A stretch of 64,000 nucleotides of DNA from Pyrrhoderma lamaoense (lineage: Eukaryota; Basidiomycota; Agaricomycetes; Hymenochaetales; Hymenochaetaceae): the NCBI GenBank assembly GCA_002794735.1, contig NBAZ01000024.1:124001-188000 (forward strand). The letters are read 5' to 3'. Under the pieces are notes generated by a model. The model saw only the letters and a program-made list of their open reading frames with translations. It had not been told where the DNA came from and searched no databases. The translations under genes and the position numbers were made by a program. Numbering within the stretch: position 1 is the first letter of the stretch; every line of letters starts with the position of its first letter. This document shows positions 36,838 to 47,659 of this stretch, in pieces.

Positions 36838-37439
36838 TGTAGGACCAGCTAAGTGTTTGGCCGGTCGTAGTGCATTTATAATGCACTTTCTAACTCGTCC
36901 GAGAAGTCCAATGCTACTACTCGGCCGCGCACCTCGTTCATTTCTCTTACTATTTAGCTTCACTTACTACTCTTACTCGAGGCTAGGGTTCGTTTATACG
37001 ACCCCTCGTTTCTGATAGCTTAAACCCTTCGTCCAGTGGCATATAGCCACCTGGACGCCATGCTTTCCTTATTATCTACTACTCTGCTACTTATTTAGGC
37101 TGCCCGGACGCGCTTGTAACGCTTTGACCGTACTGCAAGTTGTCCGGGCGGACTGAAATACATACACTTTTATCTCAAACTACAGCCTCGGCCGGGGCTC
37201 TGTTCTATACGTTTCTACTACTTTTACTGGTCTGTGAAGTCTCAGCTCGCCCCAAGGTCTCTATCAGTCTCTACGGTCCTGCCGAGTTCTTGGCTCACCG
37301 ACTGAAGTCGAGTATCTCGCTTTTTAGCCCCCAAATCTTAGCCTGAGCATCGTGTCTGGTGTAGGCAGACTCTAAACCCCACGTCCTCACCACTAAATAC
37401 GACACCAAGGTCAAAATCTGACCAAAAGTTTAGTTCTCA
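36838..37439 (+). repeat. Solo LTR, short form
   Basis: Starts TGTAGGACCAGC and ends AAAGTTTAGTTCTCA. It is about 600 bases because it lacks some 140 bases present in the 59120 copy, between two TTATCTA repeats. The missing part contains the TATATAAG promoter-like box. No flanking element genes. The target-site duplication is not clear (TCAT on the left, TCAT overlapping the right end). Confidence 0.8.
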
Positions 37440-37926
37440 TCGGACCGGGCCCTACAGAAGTGTTGTGCTCTACCTGTTATTGAACCTAATCACCCGGTTG
37501 AAAGATACGAGAGAGAATAATGGGATCGATACAATTATACAATAAGTCCACTTACATAATCTTATTTAAAATCTCTATTTTATATTTGTTAATAAAGCGA
37601 GATCGATTCTAACCCTTCTCAGATCCAAAAATTCCTACAAGAATGAGGACATATCCAAACTGGTCAATGGGAATACTAGTAGAGACGTATAGAGAATGGC
37701 ATCAAGTGCAATCAATCAAATCAGGTATCCACACAATATAATCATGCTCAACATGTACTCGTGCATGTGTGTAATAAAAAGATTGAGATAAAGAATCCTA
37801 AGGAGTACTGGTCTACTTTGGTATCATAATTACTAGTTATTCTAGTAACTCAATATTCAAGGTACGCAAGCTCAAAAGGAATTATGGATAATGATGCAGA
37901 TACTTTTGTTGGAATAAAGCAGTGTA

Positions 37927-40900
37927 CTATAAGATATGTACATTAGGAGGGGAGAAACAAGCAGTCCACTGATTTCCTCGATAGACTGAGGAATCTAGAC
38001 TGGTTGAAAAGCGTGTATTCAGAGTGCGTGGCCCATATACGAGGGAGGGACGGAGATCTGGGGGAATCCACATAAGTAAGTTACCGTCGTTTCCAGTGAG
38101 CCATCCATCATCTTTAAGACACCATTTCTTTCCTTCTGATTCTAAGTTGACAGACCATACGTGGATTGTTCCATCTTGAGAGCTTGAGGCAAATTTGATA
38201 TATTTACTATTAGATGTAGGGAAGGAAGCGACAGAGTTGACACATGATAAGACACGAGATTGAAAGAAGAGATCACCGTTAGATGCATTCCATACGCAGA
38301 CGGTTTTGTCGCGGGATCCAGAGATTATCCACTTTCCATCGGGAGAAAAGCACACTGAGGACACAATGTCCGCGTGACCTGTTATCGGGTCATACGCCAC
38401 TTGGCTAGTTCTAGTGTCCCAGACTCGCATTGTTTTATCGGTAGATCCAGAGACGATATATAGCCCATCGTGAGAGTAAGCGACGGAATTGACTGAGGAG
38501 TAATGTCCTTCTAAAGTGGAAAGTATATCACCATTGGAAGTATTCCATATAAGGGCAGTTTTATCGGCCGATCCAGAGACAATCTTCTTCCCGTCAGGAG
38601 AGTAACAAACCGAGAAGACTTTGTTTATGTGCCCAATGAATGGTTTTGCTACCAATGAGCCACTTTCGACGTTCCATATTCGGATCGACTTATCGTCAGA
38701 GCCTGAGGCGAGAAGGAAGCCATCAGAAGAAAAGGCGAGTGAGCGAACTCTTCCAGTGTGACCGATGCACGTTACAAACTCATCGTCGCTCATATTCCAT
38801 ATTCGTAGCATTCCGACATGTGATCCCGAAGCGAGGTGATTTTCATTGGATGAAAATGCAACTGACGTAACCAAGCTTTCAATAGGACCTTTGATTGGAT
38901 CCCCGCTCTCGACATTCCACACACACAGAGTCTTATCGTCGGAGCCGGAGACAAGAAACTTTCCAGTTTTCGGTGAAATCGCAATTGCTTCTATCGCGCC
39001 TGTTTGTCCCTTGAACTCTGATTCTGCCAGCGTTAGTCCACCTTCAACGTCCCAGATTCTGATCGTCCCATCGAGTGACCCAGAGGCAAAATGCTTACTG
39101 TCGGGTGCGAATGAGACAGACTTCACCCAGCGAGTATGGCCTTTGAATCTTTTCGGAGGGGCATTGCTGTCGTCTGCATCCCATATTCTCACTACGTCAT
39201 CCCAAGAACCCGACAAAATATATTTGCCGTTGAGGGAATACGCAACTGAGCCTAACTTGCCCATGCCGTCGCCACTGAAGGTATGCAACACCCTGCCAGT
39301 CGACACTTCCCATATGCGAATAGTATCATCTTCTGAGCCCGATGCAATCCGCTCGCTGTCTGGAGAAAACGATAGAGAGGTGACTGTGTCTGAGTGGCCT
39401 CTGAGAGGGTCGAAGGCCATCTCTCTGCTTTGTACATCCCAGACAATGATTGTTTTATCCAATGATCCTGACGCAAGGTAGCGCCCATCAGGTGAGAAGA
39501 TGACAATTTTCACATAATTTGAATGCCCTCTCAGCGGTTCTCCGACTGGTTCACCAATCTCGGCACCCCATAGTTGAACAGTTTGATCATAAGAACCCGA
39601 TGCTATATACTTCCCGTCTTCGGAGAACGCAATAGAAATGACCGTATTCAAATGACCAACAAGTGGTGCACAAGCACTTCTACCAGTGGGCACGTTCCAT
39701 ATTCGCACTGTCTTATCGTCAGATCCCGACGCAATATAATTCCCACTTGGAGAGTAGGCGACACTCGTGACGTAGCCCGAATGACCCTGAAATGGATCGA
39801 GCAGTTGTCTACCACTTACTACATCCCATACACTAACAGCATTTGCGTTCGACCCCGATGTAATCCTTTTACCATCAGGAGAGTATGAAATAGAATATAC
39901 CTCCCTGCCAGCATTTATTTGCTTGGTACATGCCATTCGGAGCTTGTTACCGGCATACTCGATACGAGTCAGTGATTGTGCTTGCTTGGTGTAATGCTTA
40001 GCGACGACAGAGTCCTCTTTCATCAAAGGGAGATATGACATATATATATGTGGACTGCTTTGGGAGATAGGTTCTATGAATGTGAGGAAATGATAGTGGC
40101 CATCTTGAAGAAATACAGATAGTTGTACGTGTTTATCCTACGTAGACGTTAGCTATAGTCATGAAACAGCTTATGATAACTCACTCCTATCCAGGTGATT
40201 GCACTCTCGAGCGATGACAAGAGGGATGCGTATAGCGAATCAGTAAGGCTGAGAACCTCGATCCAATATAATAATCGATTGAACGCAAAAGACTCGATTT
40301 GCTTGAGTAAACTTTCCGAATACGGGGTCTCTCGCAGATGAGAGGCCCAATAGCGACAAGCATATGATAACGATGCGGAGATAGAGATATCGTTCTTTGG
40401 AGGATCACGAAGCCTAGACACGTCCTTATTGAACTCATACGATGTCTCCAGTCCGCAAGTGTTAAACCGGAGCCCCTCCATCAACTCGAAGCATCGCTGT
40501 GAGATATACGCCTTCTCCTTTTCCTCATCAATAAACCACGCCTTCTCACGAGCCTCTCCCGACAACAGATAGTCGTATAATGATGTATGGTACAAGCGAA
40601 TTGGTTCGTTAGGCCCGAACACGACTAATGAGCGTAAACATTCGAGAATGCTCTGTGTCCTTCCATCGACAAGTCCCATCGACTTATCAATAAGCGTGGT
40701 TGTCAGTTGCTCCTTTCCAAACAGAATAAGTGAAAACACTCTTTGGAAGTCACTTTTCGATGCATCGTCCCAGTCGAGAGAGCTTCCAATTGCAGTCGCG
40801 TACAGATCGTCGAGCGATAAAGATTTTGTATATACCAGTCGCTTCAGTTCACCAGCCTTGTCTTGTTTCTTGCTTTCAATGAGCCGCACAGCCGTTGCTG

Positions 40901-43044
40901 CCCATATAAATAGTCCGCCTGCAGCATCGCCCAAGGTTTTCATACTTTCATCCCATGGCCAGCTAGGGTCTACCATTATCCTGCCCTTTGCTTTTAATTC
41001 CCCAAGTTTGGTTTGTATGTACTTTAAGACGTCGCTCCTAGCATTGTTCGAATCGTGGTCTAAATGCATGTGGCGTATCATCAGTTGTTCGAGTTCCTCA
41101 GATGAGACAATATCTTCCTCTGGCCTACTAGTAATAAGAAAACGGTATTTTGTAGGTAGCGTCTGTAGTTTCTCCTTAATTAACCTGATATATGGCCCCC
41201 GCGACTCTCTGTTCCCGCACTCGTCCAGAGCATCGAGGACGATGAGAATATTGTCCTCTTTCTTCCCTTCCTCTATTATTGCATGGAGTGGTTCGAATAA
41301 CAAGATCTCGAAGGCTCTTTCTGGTGTAACAGAGGTTATATCGTTTGCATCAAGCTGATTATTGATGGCTTCGGCAGTTTTTTGGCATCGTTTGGCTAAA
41401 TCGAATGCAATAGTACGGAAGATAAATGCAGGATCGCTTTTGTCCCTCAGAAAGTACTGATGAGAACCGAGTTGGACCTTCCTCTGATATTCTTCTGCAA
41501 TTGTAGTGGCAATCGTACTCTTGCCTGTTCCAGCACGGCCAAAGATGAAAAAAACATTAGCTGCAGTCGTATCTCGTACCCATTCCTCGATTTCATTCAA
41601 GACCTCAACCCGGGTTCCTTCTAGACAGCTTTGACGACCTGAGCTACCATAGTGTTTTGGTTGAAGCATTTCTTCTAGTCCTACGGAGAAGAGTATAATG
41701 AGCACATGCACATGATGATCGCATACAATACGTAGAGCTTACTTTTTCTAAGTTCCTCTCTGGTTTTCTCCCGGGTTGTGAAACGAGTTTCGATAATGTT
41801 CTGTCGAACAAAGGCTGAATCAAGCTCTTTCCTCAAATCATCTAGAGTGGATTCAAGATCCTCTATTGCAGCTTTCTTATTTTGCATGAGGGAACGAACT
41901 GACATTATAACACTGTAATGAGCAATGTAGGTTATACATGAAGGTCTTATTACTCACTAAGAAAATTTCTACGTGCATAGTCTTGTATGATGGTGCTGCA
42001 CGTTTTGATGAACTCAAGGATATTGGTGATAGTTAGACGCAAGGAATCGGATAGTTTGTCGAAGACGGAAGTCTCTTTGATGATTAGAAATAAGTTCATC
42101 AGGTTCCTCACAAGTTTCTTGACCCGTTCATCAGTTCCGGGTTGAGAGGCGAATATCTGCAAGAACTAAGTTTTCTATTTTAATACGTCCGACCGCAGAA
42201 CTCACTTTTATGAATGCCGTAGTTAAGCACCATGCTAATCTCACATGTGGGATTTCCTATGAACGGCCCACCCAACGTTAGATCATCATCAGTAGTAACT
42301 TGAAGGTACTCACGTTTACAATGCTATCACCAAACTCAATAAAGGCAGTGATGGTATACCCTGCTTCCACCAACGATTGACATACACCACTTTCTGCTAC
42401 GCGCCTTGCCGTGTCAAATATTGCATTGACGTTATCCTCAAAATCAGTATGACTTGAGGGAGGAATTTCAAGAAGATCTTGAGCAAGATTCAAGAGAAAT
42501 AGTTCAGTGTTCTTCATTTCATCAGATGGTTGAAGGCATAAGAAGACGGAATGATGTAATCTAGAATTTGATTGAAGTAGTATGCAAGTATCTATTTCGC
42601 ATTCATAAGTGTTTAAAACAACAATTCATTACAAGTATACAAGCCTTACCTTCTCCATTCTCCTTTGATATTTCTTCCAAAGAACATTCTTTACTCCCAA
42701 CAGTAGGCTGTATCAAAGCGTCCTTCAAGAGCTCGATTGTAAATTTAGTCCCGTTTTTCGAGCATGTACTTGTTTAAAAAGTTCTATCATTAGCTCCCTA
42801 TACTAAATCAAGAGAATAAGAGTATAGCGTACATAGGAAAGGTCTCGTTCCAGTGAGGTGGTAATTCATTGACAAGTCTCGTTCTATGTCTCTCTTCTCC
42901 GAATGAGATTTTCACGTATAGGCTTGGTGCTTTTGATTTCTCAGAGACGGTTATATCGGATCGTGATACTGAAAGAGATAGTCGTTAACCAAGAGCTTTT
43001 CAAAGTACTCTATACGAACCTCGGAGTTTGTAAAACTTCGACAT
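37927..43044 (-). CDS. NLR-like C2-NACHT-WD40 protein, paralogue C, intact
   Basis: The only paralogue intact over its full length. Nine exons: 43020-43044, 42833-42968, 42650-42768, 42314-42591, 42206-42256, 41958-42156, 41743-41898, 40185-41680, 37927-40137. They sum to 4,671 bases, or 1,556 residues plus stop. Residues about 9-105 form a C2 domain (LYVKISFGEERHRTR, CSKNGTKFTIELLKD), which in other proteins binds lipid or mediates contacts. About 110-320 is a helical linker with a predicted coiled coil (NKKAAIEDLESTLDDLRKEL). About 330-600 is NACHT, with Walker A GRAGTGKST near 372 and Walker B LIVLDALDECG near 470, so nucleotide-dependent oligomerisation is expected. WD repeats 1-14 follow from about 865, two seven-bladed propellers, the likely ligand sensor. 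By family analogy a role in non-self recognition or incompatibility is possible, but it is not shown here. Confidence 0.92.
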
Positions 43045-43144
43045 AGCTCGTAGTCTGGTCTGATTTGAGTGAGAGGGTAAGACTTGGTAATGTGAATGGT
43101 AGAGAATCGAGTAAAGCCTTGAGGAAAGGAAAAGGTTGGAATGT

Positions 43145-43199
43145 GTTATATAGGACTTGCCTCAAGGCCAATTTGCTAAGAATCACTAGTTGATAGTAA
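43145..43199 (-). promoter_or_regulatory. Conserved NLR promoter module, gene C
   Basis: Plus-strand reading: GTTATATAGG at 43145-43154 (coding-strand TATA box), GCCTCAAGGC at 43159-43168, 13 bases, then ATCACTAGTTGATAGTAA at 43182-43199. It is 115-155 bases upstream of the start codon. Confidence 0.75.
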
Positions 43200-43582
43200 G
43201 TAATTAAGGAAATTGTGGAACGAGTTAGAGAGCTGTGACCCAGACTAGGTTAGATTGAATTAAACATATGGAGGCTAGGCCAGTCCGATAGTACAATCAC
43301 TTCATCTGCTTCTCAATGCTCAGCTAAACATAGACGCTCCGTTTCCAGATCAGTTTGCAGAGTATCAGCCTTGAATGCGAGGTATTGGGCAGGAACATGC
43401 GTGCCATGGCCACCTGATGCATATTATCGGCCAGAAGTAAATCTATAAACAGCATAGAAGGCCATGTATACGAGCGCAATGATGTGGATACAATAGAGTC
43501 GTACATATTGAGGCTAACCCAGCTCACGCAAAAAGCTCCACAAAAAACTCAGGTGACGGTCTAGCTCTGTGATACTGAACTT

Positions 43583-43623
43583 GCCTCAAGGCAAGCTTGA
43601 CAGATATCGCTGGTTGATAGTAA
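43583..43623 (-). promoter_or_regulatory. Orphan NLR promoter module 1
   Basis: GCCTCAAGGC at 43583-43592, 13 bases, ATCGCTGGTTGATAGTAA at 43606-43623. I see no first exon at the expected distance, so it marks an eroded gene copy. Confidence 0.65.
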
Positions 43624-44084
43624 GAATAGAAACAGTATGGAAGGTACATGCATATAACTGCGGTGATTTTGAATAAAGAAAATCCAAACATGCTGAGGCT
43701 AGACCATCATACGACGGGCCTAGGTGATATATATATTTTTAAGATGAAAGCCCATGGCTTGCTACCCGCACTCGGAACCACAAAGTTTTTCCAAGTTTGT
43801 CTAGAGGGTATCATCTGAAAGTGCGAATATCCAATTCTTATCCTCATGACATGCATACTATTAGCACACAAGGGTCTTATAGAAATAGCATGGAGGCTGA
43901 AGGTCAGTGATTGGCTAGGAGCATCGGAGCTGATCCGTATATCATTGAATAATGTCAAGTAATATACACAGAATACAAGCTTCACGTATGCCTGCTAAGT
44001 TGATCTAGTTCAAACTTCTGCACTTGCATTAATTTAATGCACGTAGAAAGCCGTATATCTAGCAATCTTGAAGATACTTGGTTA

Positions 44085-44333
44085 TTAATCAGAAAATCCG
44101 ACTTGCGAGAACCTGCATTTATTCACAGAGCTTGTTCTACAGCTCATACTTCCGAGGAAGACTCTTACATATACATGTAGATCCGAGACTATTGGTTCCC
44201 GGGAGCAGCTTTGTCCGATTGTGATATCAAGAAAGAGAAAGAGTGGTTCAGTCATTGAACAAGGAACTACATTAGTACTCAAAATGAGTTTTGAATGGTG
44301 TAAAAAGATGTCATAAATTTTATTATGGTTCAA
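44085..44333 (-). pseudogene. Relic of an NLR 5' end (exons 1 and 2)
   Basis: First-exon relic begins at 44314 (MTSFYTIQ), without the normal donor. The exon-2 relic gives DLHVYVRVFLGSMSCRTSSV, matching the C2 exon of the living genes. Stops and lost splice sites mark it as dead. Its promoter module survives at 44413-44453. Confidence 0.7.
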
Positions 44334-44412
44334 TTGAGCGGACTGGTGCTATTTCAAGGTGCGGAGGTCAAACCTTGAGGAAAGGAGAATTAGGGTCTGT
44401 AATAATTAATTT

Positions 44413-44453
44413 GCCTCAAGGCGAGCTCGATGGACATCACTTGTTGATGGTGA
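44413..44453 (-). promoter_or_regulatory. Orphan NLR promoter module 2
   Basis: GCCTCAAGGC at 44413-44422, 13 bases, ATCACTTGTTGATGGTGA at 44436-44453. It is 99 bases upstream of the relic first exon at 44314, the same spacing as in functional copies. Confidence 0.7.
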
Positions 44454-44664
44454 AAAATAGAAAGATCTAGGAGTGCGGTGATTTGGATCAGATAAAATCC
44501 AATTCGCGGAAACTAGGCTGGTCTGATAGTGCTCAGGTGATTGTAATATCATCACTTATAACCCTCAAAACCTTAACAATAAGGCAGTTCCCTTACTTTT
44601 AGTGCTACTTAGTGTAATAAACTAAGTACTGGTCGCACGTGTGTCGCTCCCAGTAGAAGTACTA

Positions 44665-44840
44665 TTATGGTTTCGATTCGGAATGACCTCCAGGTGACTC
44701 CACTTGAACCGCAATTGGATTCTCTCTCATAAATGGTAAGAACATCATGCTTGTATGCGTCTCCTTTAGGCATTTTGAAGAAGTTAAGGTAGTTATATGT
44801 GGACGTTTGTCCTGAATGAATGTGTTTTTCAGGCATGAGC
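44665..44840 (-). pseudogene. Relic of the start of an NLR WD40 exon
   Basis: Minus-strand reading DKRPHITTLTSSKCLKETHT followed by FLPFMRENPIAVQ resembles the first part of exon 9 in the living genes (DKHVQLSAFLQDA ... SFLPLMREDSIVAEHY), with a gap and no intact continuation. Weak but in line with other relics around it. Confidence 0.45.
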
Positions 44841-45144
44841 TGAGAAGGTGTACAATGAACCAGTAAGACGCATCTTCTCCTTGATCAACAACGACTAGCA
44901 ATGGCATTCCTCTCTGCGTCACTATCAACACAAATCCCTCTCTAAGCACAAGAAAGGGATATATAGGTCTTTTATACGGCTGCATCTGAGCAGCTCGTAG
45001 ATAACAGATACATAATGAGAGAATGAGATATGTTGTAAATACACCGAAGAGTGATGATTGTAGTATGCTGAATAATTCTCAAAATGGACTAATCATAGTT
45101 CTGTATATGTGAGCATAAAACCGTCATAAAATACAGTTAGTGAG

Positions 45145-46052
45145 TTACAAAGGCTTCCTAGCTATAACAATCGCATACTCGAAGAATAGCCTGCCAGTGC
45201 ATTCCCATTCTTCACTGGAAGCTTCAACCACTTCGTGCATCTCATCCTCTGATCTTTACATTCCCAGCCCACCTTCAGCCATGACAGATGTCTCAAACTC
45301 GCAAAATACACTCCTGAAATTCTCCGAGCCTGCCTCACCGATACGGCCCCAACTCTTTCCGATCGGCGCATTTCGAATACTCTCTTTCACATCCACGAAC
45401 CCATCATACAATGCAAATTGCGCAAGTCAGTTACCACAGTCAGGCGATAGCCAGGCTTACTAAACAGTGCTCTTGACATTTTCCTTATCTCTGCGGTCTC
45501 TTGTAGACCCTCGCCAGAAGGGTAGTGGGCGCTAGGGTCAACGGGTTGGAGGGAGCCTCCTGCTTTCAGAACTTGGTTAGCTCGCACATGGCTACTTGCC
45601 ATAGGTTTTCAATGAGAGCTCCGACGATAAGTCGTTGGTTGATAAAAGCAAACGTGTTTGTCCACTCATCAGGTAACTTGGTCACCGATGCATCGACAAA
45701 ATGAACATTACTCGGATAAGAAGAAGGATACATATCTGCACCGATAAGCTCAACCTTATCGCCAACCTCTTTCGATAATGCAAGAATCCACGATCCTATG
45801 AAAGCATGTAGATGAAAGCATGAATATTAGCACTACTGCATACTAACCAGCTCCAGTATCTTTGATCCTTCCTTAAACTCTACATCTTTATCATAGACCA
45901 GACGACCTTAAGAAACCGACTCTGTGATGTACGCATGCTGTCTTATGAGCCTTAAGAGGATAAGGATTTGTGATACACTGGAGTGGTCATAGCCGGTCAA
46001 CTAACCTATCTTTCTCCTCGTCGCCTCTTGAAAGGATATAGATATCTTCCAT
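45145..46052 (-). pseudogene. SAM-dependent methyltransferase pseudogene (TAM-like)
   Basis: Minus-strand pieces: MEDIYILSRGDEEKD (ATG 46052), an intron, VYDKDVEFKEGSKIL with a GAG SAM-loop remnant, GSWILALSKEVGDKVELIGA, DEWTNTFAFINQRLIVGAL, FVDVKESIRNAPIGKSWG, RSEDEMHEVVEASSEEWE and a C-terminus YAIVIARKPL with stop at 45145. The order fits the class I methyltransferases common in Agaricomycetes. At least two in-frame stops (before GRLVYDKD and after AEGGLGM) break it. It is unrelated to the NLR genes around it and must have been trapped in, or moved into, the array. Confidence 0.65.
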
Positions 46053-46424
46053 TTGTGTTTATACGCAATTTGTGAGGAACACCACTTGTATAAGCTTATG
46101 ATGAATGTAATTTGAAGAAAAGTTCTATAAAAATCACTTTTAATCTCATTCGAGATGTGGAGAGTGGGGTACATTGGCTATTTAAAGAGTTTTTCCCTTC
46201 TATAGGGAGATCGATGTTCAATCTCTTAGGCCAACAAGAAAGAAATTTCGGGTATTATTACTCTGGGTTTTTCATTTCTGGATTTCGTTCATCATCTATT
46301 CCGCGTGCAAATGAACTAAGTAGCATTGTTCTTGGAGCTCGCAGCAATCAAGGCATACAAGCCAATGAATAACGAACTCTTGAAGGAGCAACCACGAAAC
46401 GTAGATTGAGCACGCGTGGCTTAC

Positions 46425-46449
46425 CCCGAAGTGTGTAATGCGATTTCAT
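46425..46449 (-). pseudogene. Orphan NLR first exon
   Basis: A 25-base first-exon relic with the same length, start (MKSHYTLR) and GT donor as exon 1 of the living genes; gene E has MKSYYILR. No exon 2 follows on its left, where the methyltransferase pseudogene lies. Its promoter module is 95 bases upstream. Confidence 0.7.
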
Positions 46450-46543
46450 GGCCTATTTGAGTGCTCAGTTGTAGCTTCCAGCTTGAAGGGTAGAGGGTTG
46501 AGCTTGGAGGGAGAAAGAAGTCTGGGCCAACAATATCAACTTT

Positions 46544-46583
46544 GCCTCAAGGCTGCCCAATGGAAATCACCGGTTGACGGTAG
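46544..46583 (-). promoter_or_regulatory. Orphan NLR promoter module 3
   Basis: GCCTCAAGGC at 46544-46553, 12 bases, ATCACCGGTTGACGGTAG at 46566-46583. The surrounding 46430-46680 closely matches the upstream region of gene E (60300-60560). Confidence 0.75.
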
Positions 46584-46745
46584 ATTAATAAACAACACGC
46601 GATCTAGGAGTGATTGTGATCAAATTACAGGCGAGCGTATTCAGCTTGAGCGTGTTTCGGAAACGTTTTGATGGTAGTCTTGAAAAGAATATTATCTGAG
46701 CTCTCGCATGGCCTGGTGATATAAATCAGAAACATATGAGACGTT

Positions 46746-47287
46746 GAAAACTCAACTTAAGGTCAGGGTTGGACCTTTAGTCGTATTTAGTGGTGAGAAC
46801 TTGGGGTTTAGAGTCTGCCTACACCAGACACGATGCTCTGTCTCCGTTTTGAGGGCTAAAAAGTGAGTAACTCGACTTCGGCCTGAGCGTAGAGATTGAT
46901 AGAGACTTTGGGGCGAGATGAGACTTCGCCAACCAGAAGAAGCAGTAGAAACGTATAGAACAGAGCCCCTACCGAAGCTGTAGTTTGCGGTAAAAGTATA
47001 TATATTTCAGTCCGCCCGGACGACTTGCAGTATGGTCAGGGCGTTACAAGTGCATCCGGGCAGCCCAAATAAGTAGCAGAATAGTAGATAATAAGGAAAG
47101 CATGGCGTACAGGTGGCTATATGCCATTGAACGAAGGATTTGAGCTACTAGAAACGAGGGGCCATATGAACGAACCCTATCCTCGTGTAAGAGCAGAAAT
47201 TGAAGCTAAATAGTAAGAGAAGTGGACTAGGCGCGCGGCAGAGTAGTAGCAATGGACTTTTCGAGCGAGCAAATGGTATATCTTACA
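46746..47287 (-). repeat. Inverted solo LTR, short form
   Basis: Reverse complement of the LTR family, from the 3' terminus (CTCAACTTAAGGTCAG) to a terminus ending TCTTACA. Like the 36838 copy, it lacks the TATA-containing segment. It also seems to lack about 45 bases near the far end. Confidence 0.75.
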
Positions 47288-47659
47288 ACCACCTCAGGCT
47301 CATACTAACTTTTGAAATCAAGAAGGAATAATTGCATCTTTCAGTAGTTTGCTGATTACAAATATAGCTGATTAATACACTCCCAGCCCAATTTATACTA
47401 GTGTCAATCAAAAGTATACACAGTTGTATATGCCAATTACAGTTCTATGTAGTTTTATAAGCTTAGACCCTAATTAAGCTTTTAAATTTTATATTATGTA
47501 TTACACGCTATAGTTATGTACAAAAAATTCGTAGTATAAATTATACTAGCACTATAGTAGAGAGTTAAAATATCTGTTATTGAAGTGTAGGTAATGCGAT
47601 AAAGTATATGCAGTCGATAAATTCTCAAGCGCAGAAATCAGTATAAACCATTTGTAGCA

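Noticed and set aside
38846..39481. Long plus-strand open frame (about 211 codons) opposite the WD40 exon of C; similar ones opposite A, D, E and F
   Set aside because: Antisense shadow of WD-repeat codon bias. The same frame is open in every paralogue for the same reason, and it has no start context, splice sites or domain.
40648..41358. Plus-strand open frame of 236 codons opposite the NACHT exon of C
   Set aside because: Shadow of the sense-strand exon; Ser/Leu-rich composition typical of reverse-complement frames.
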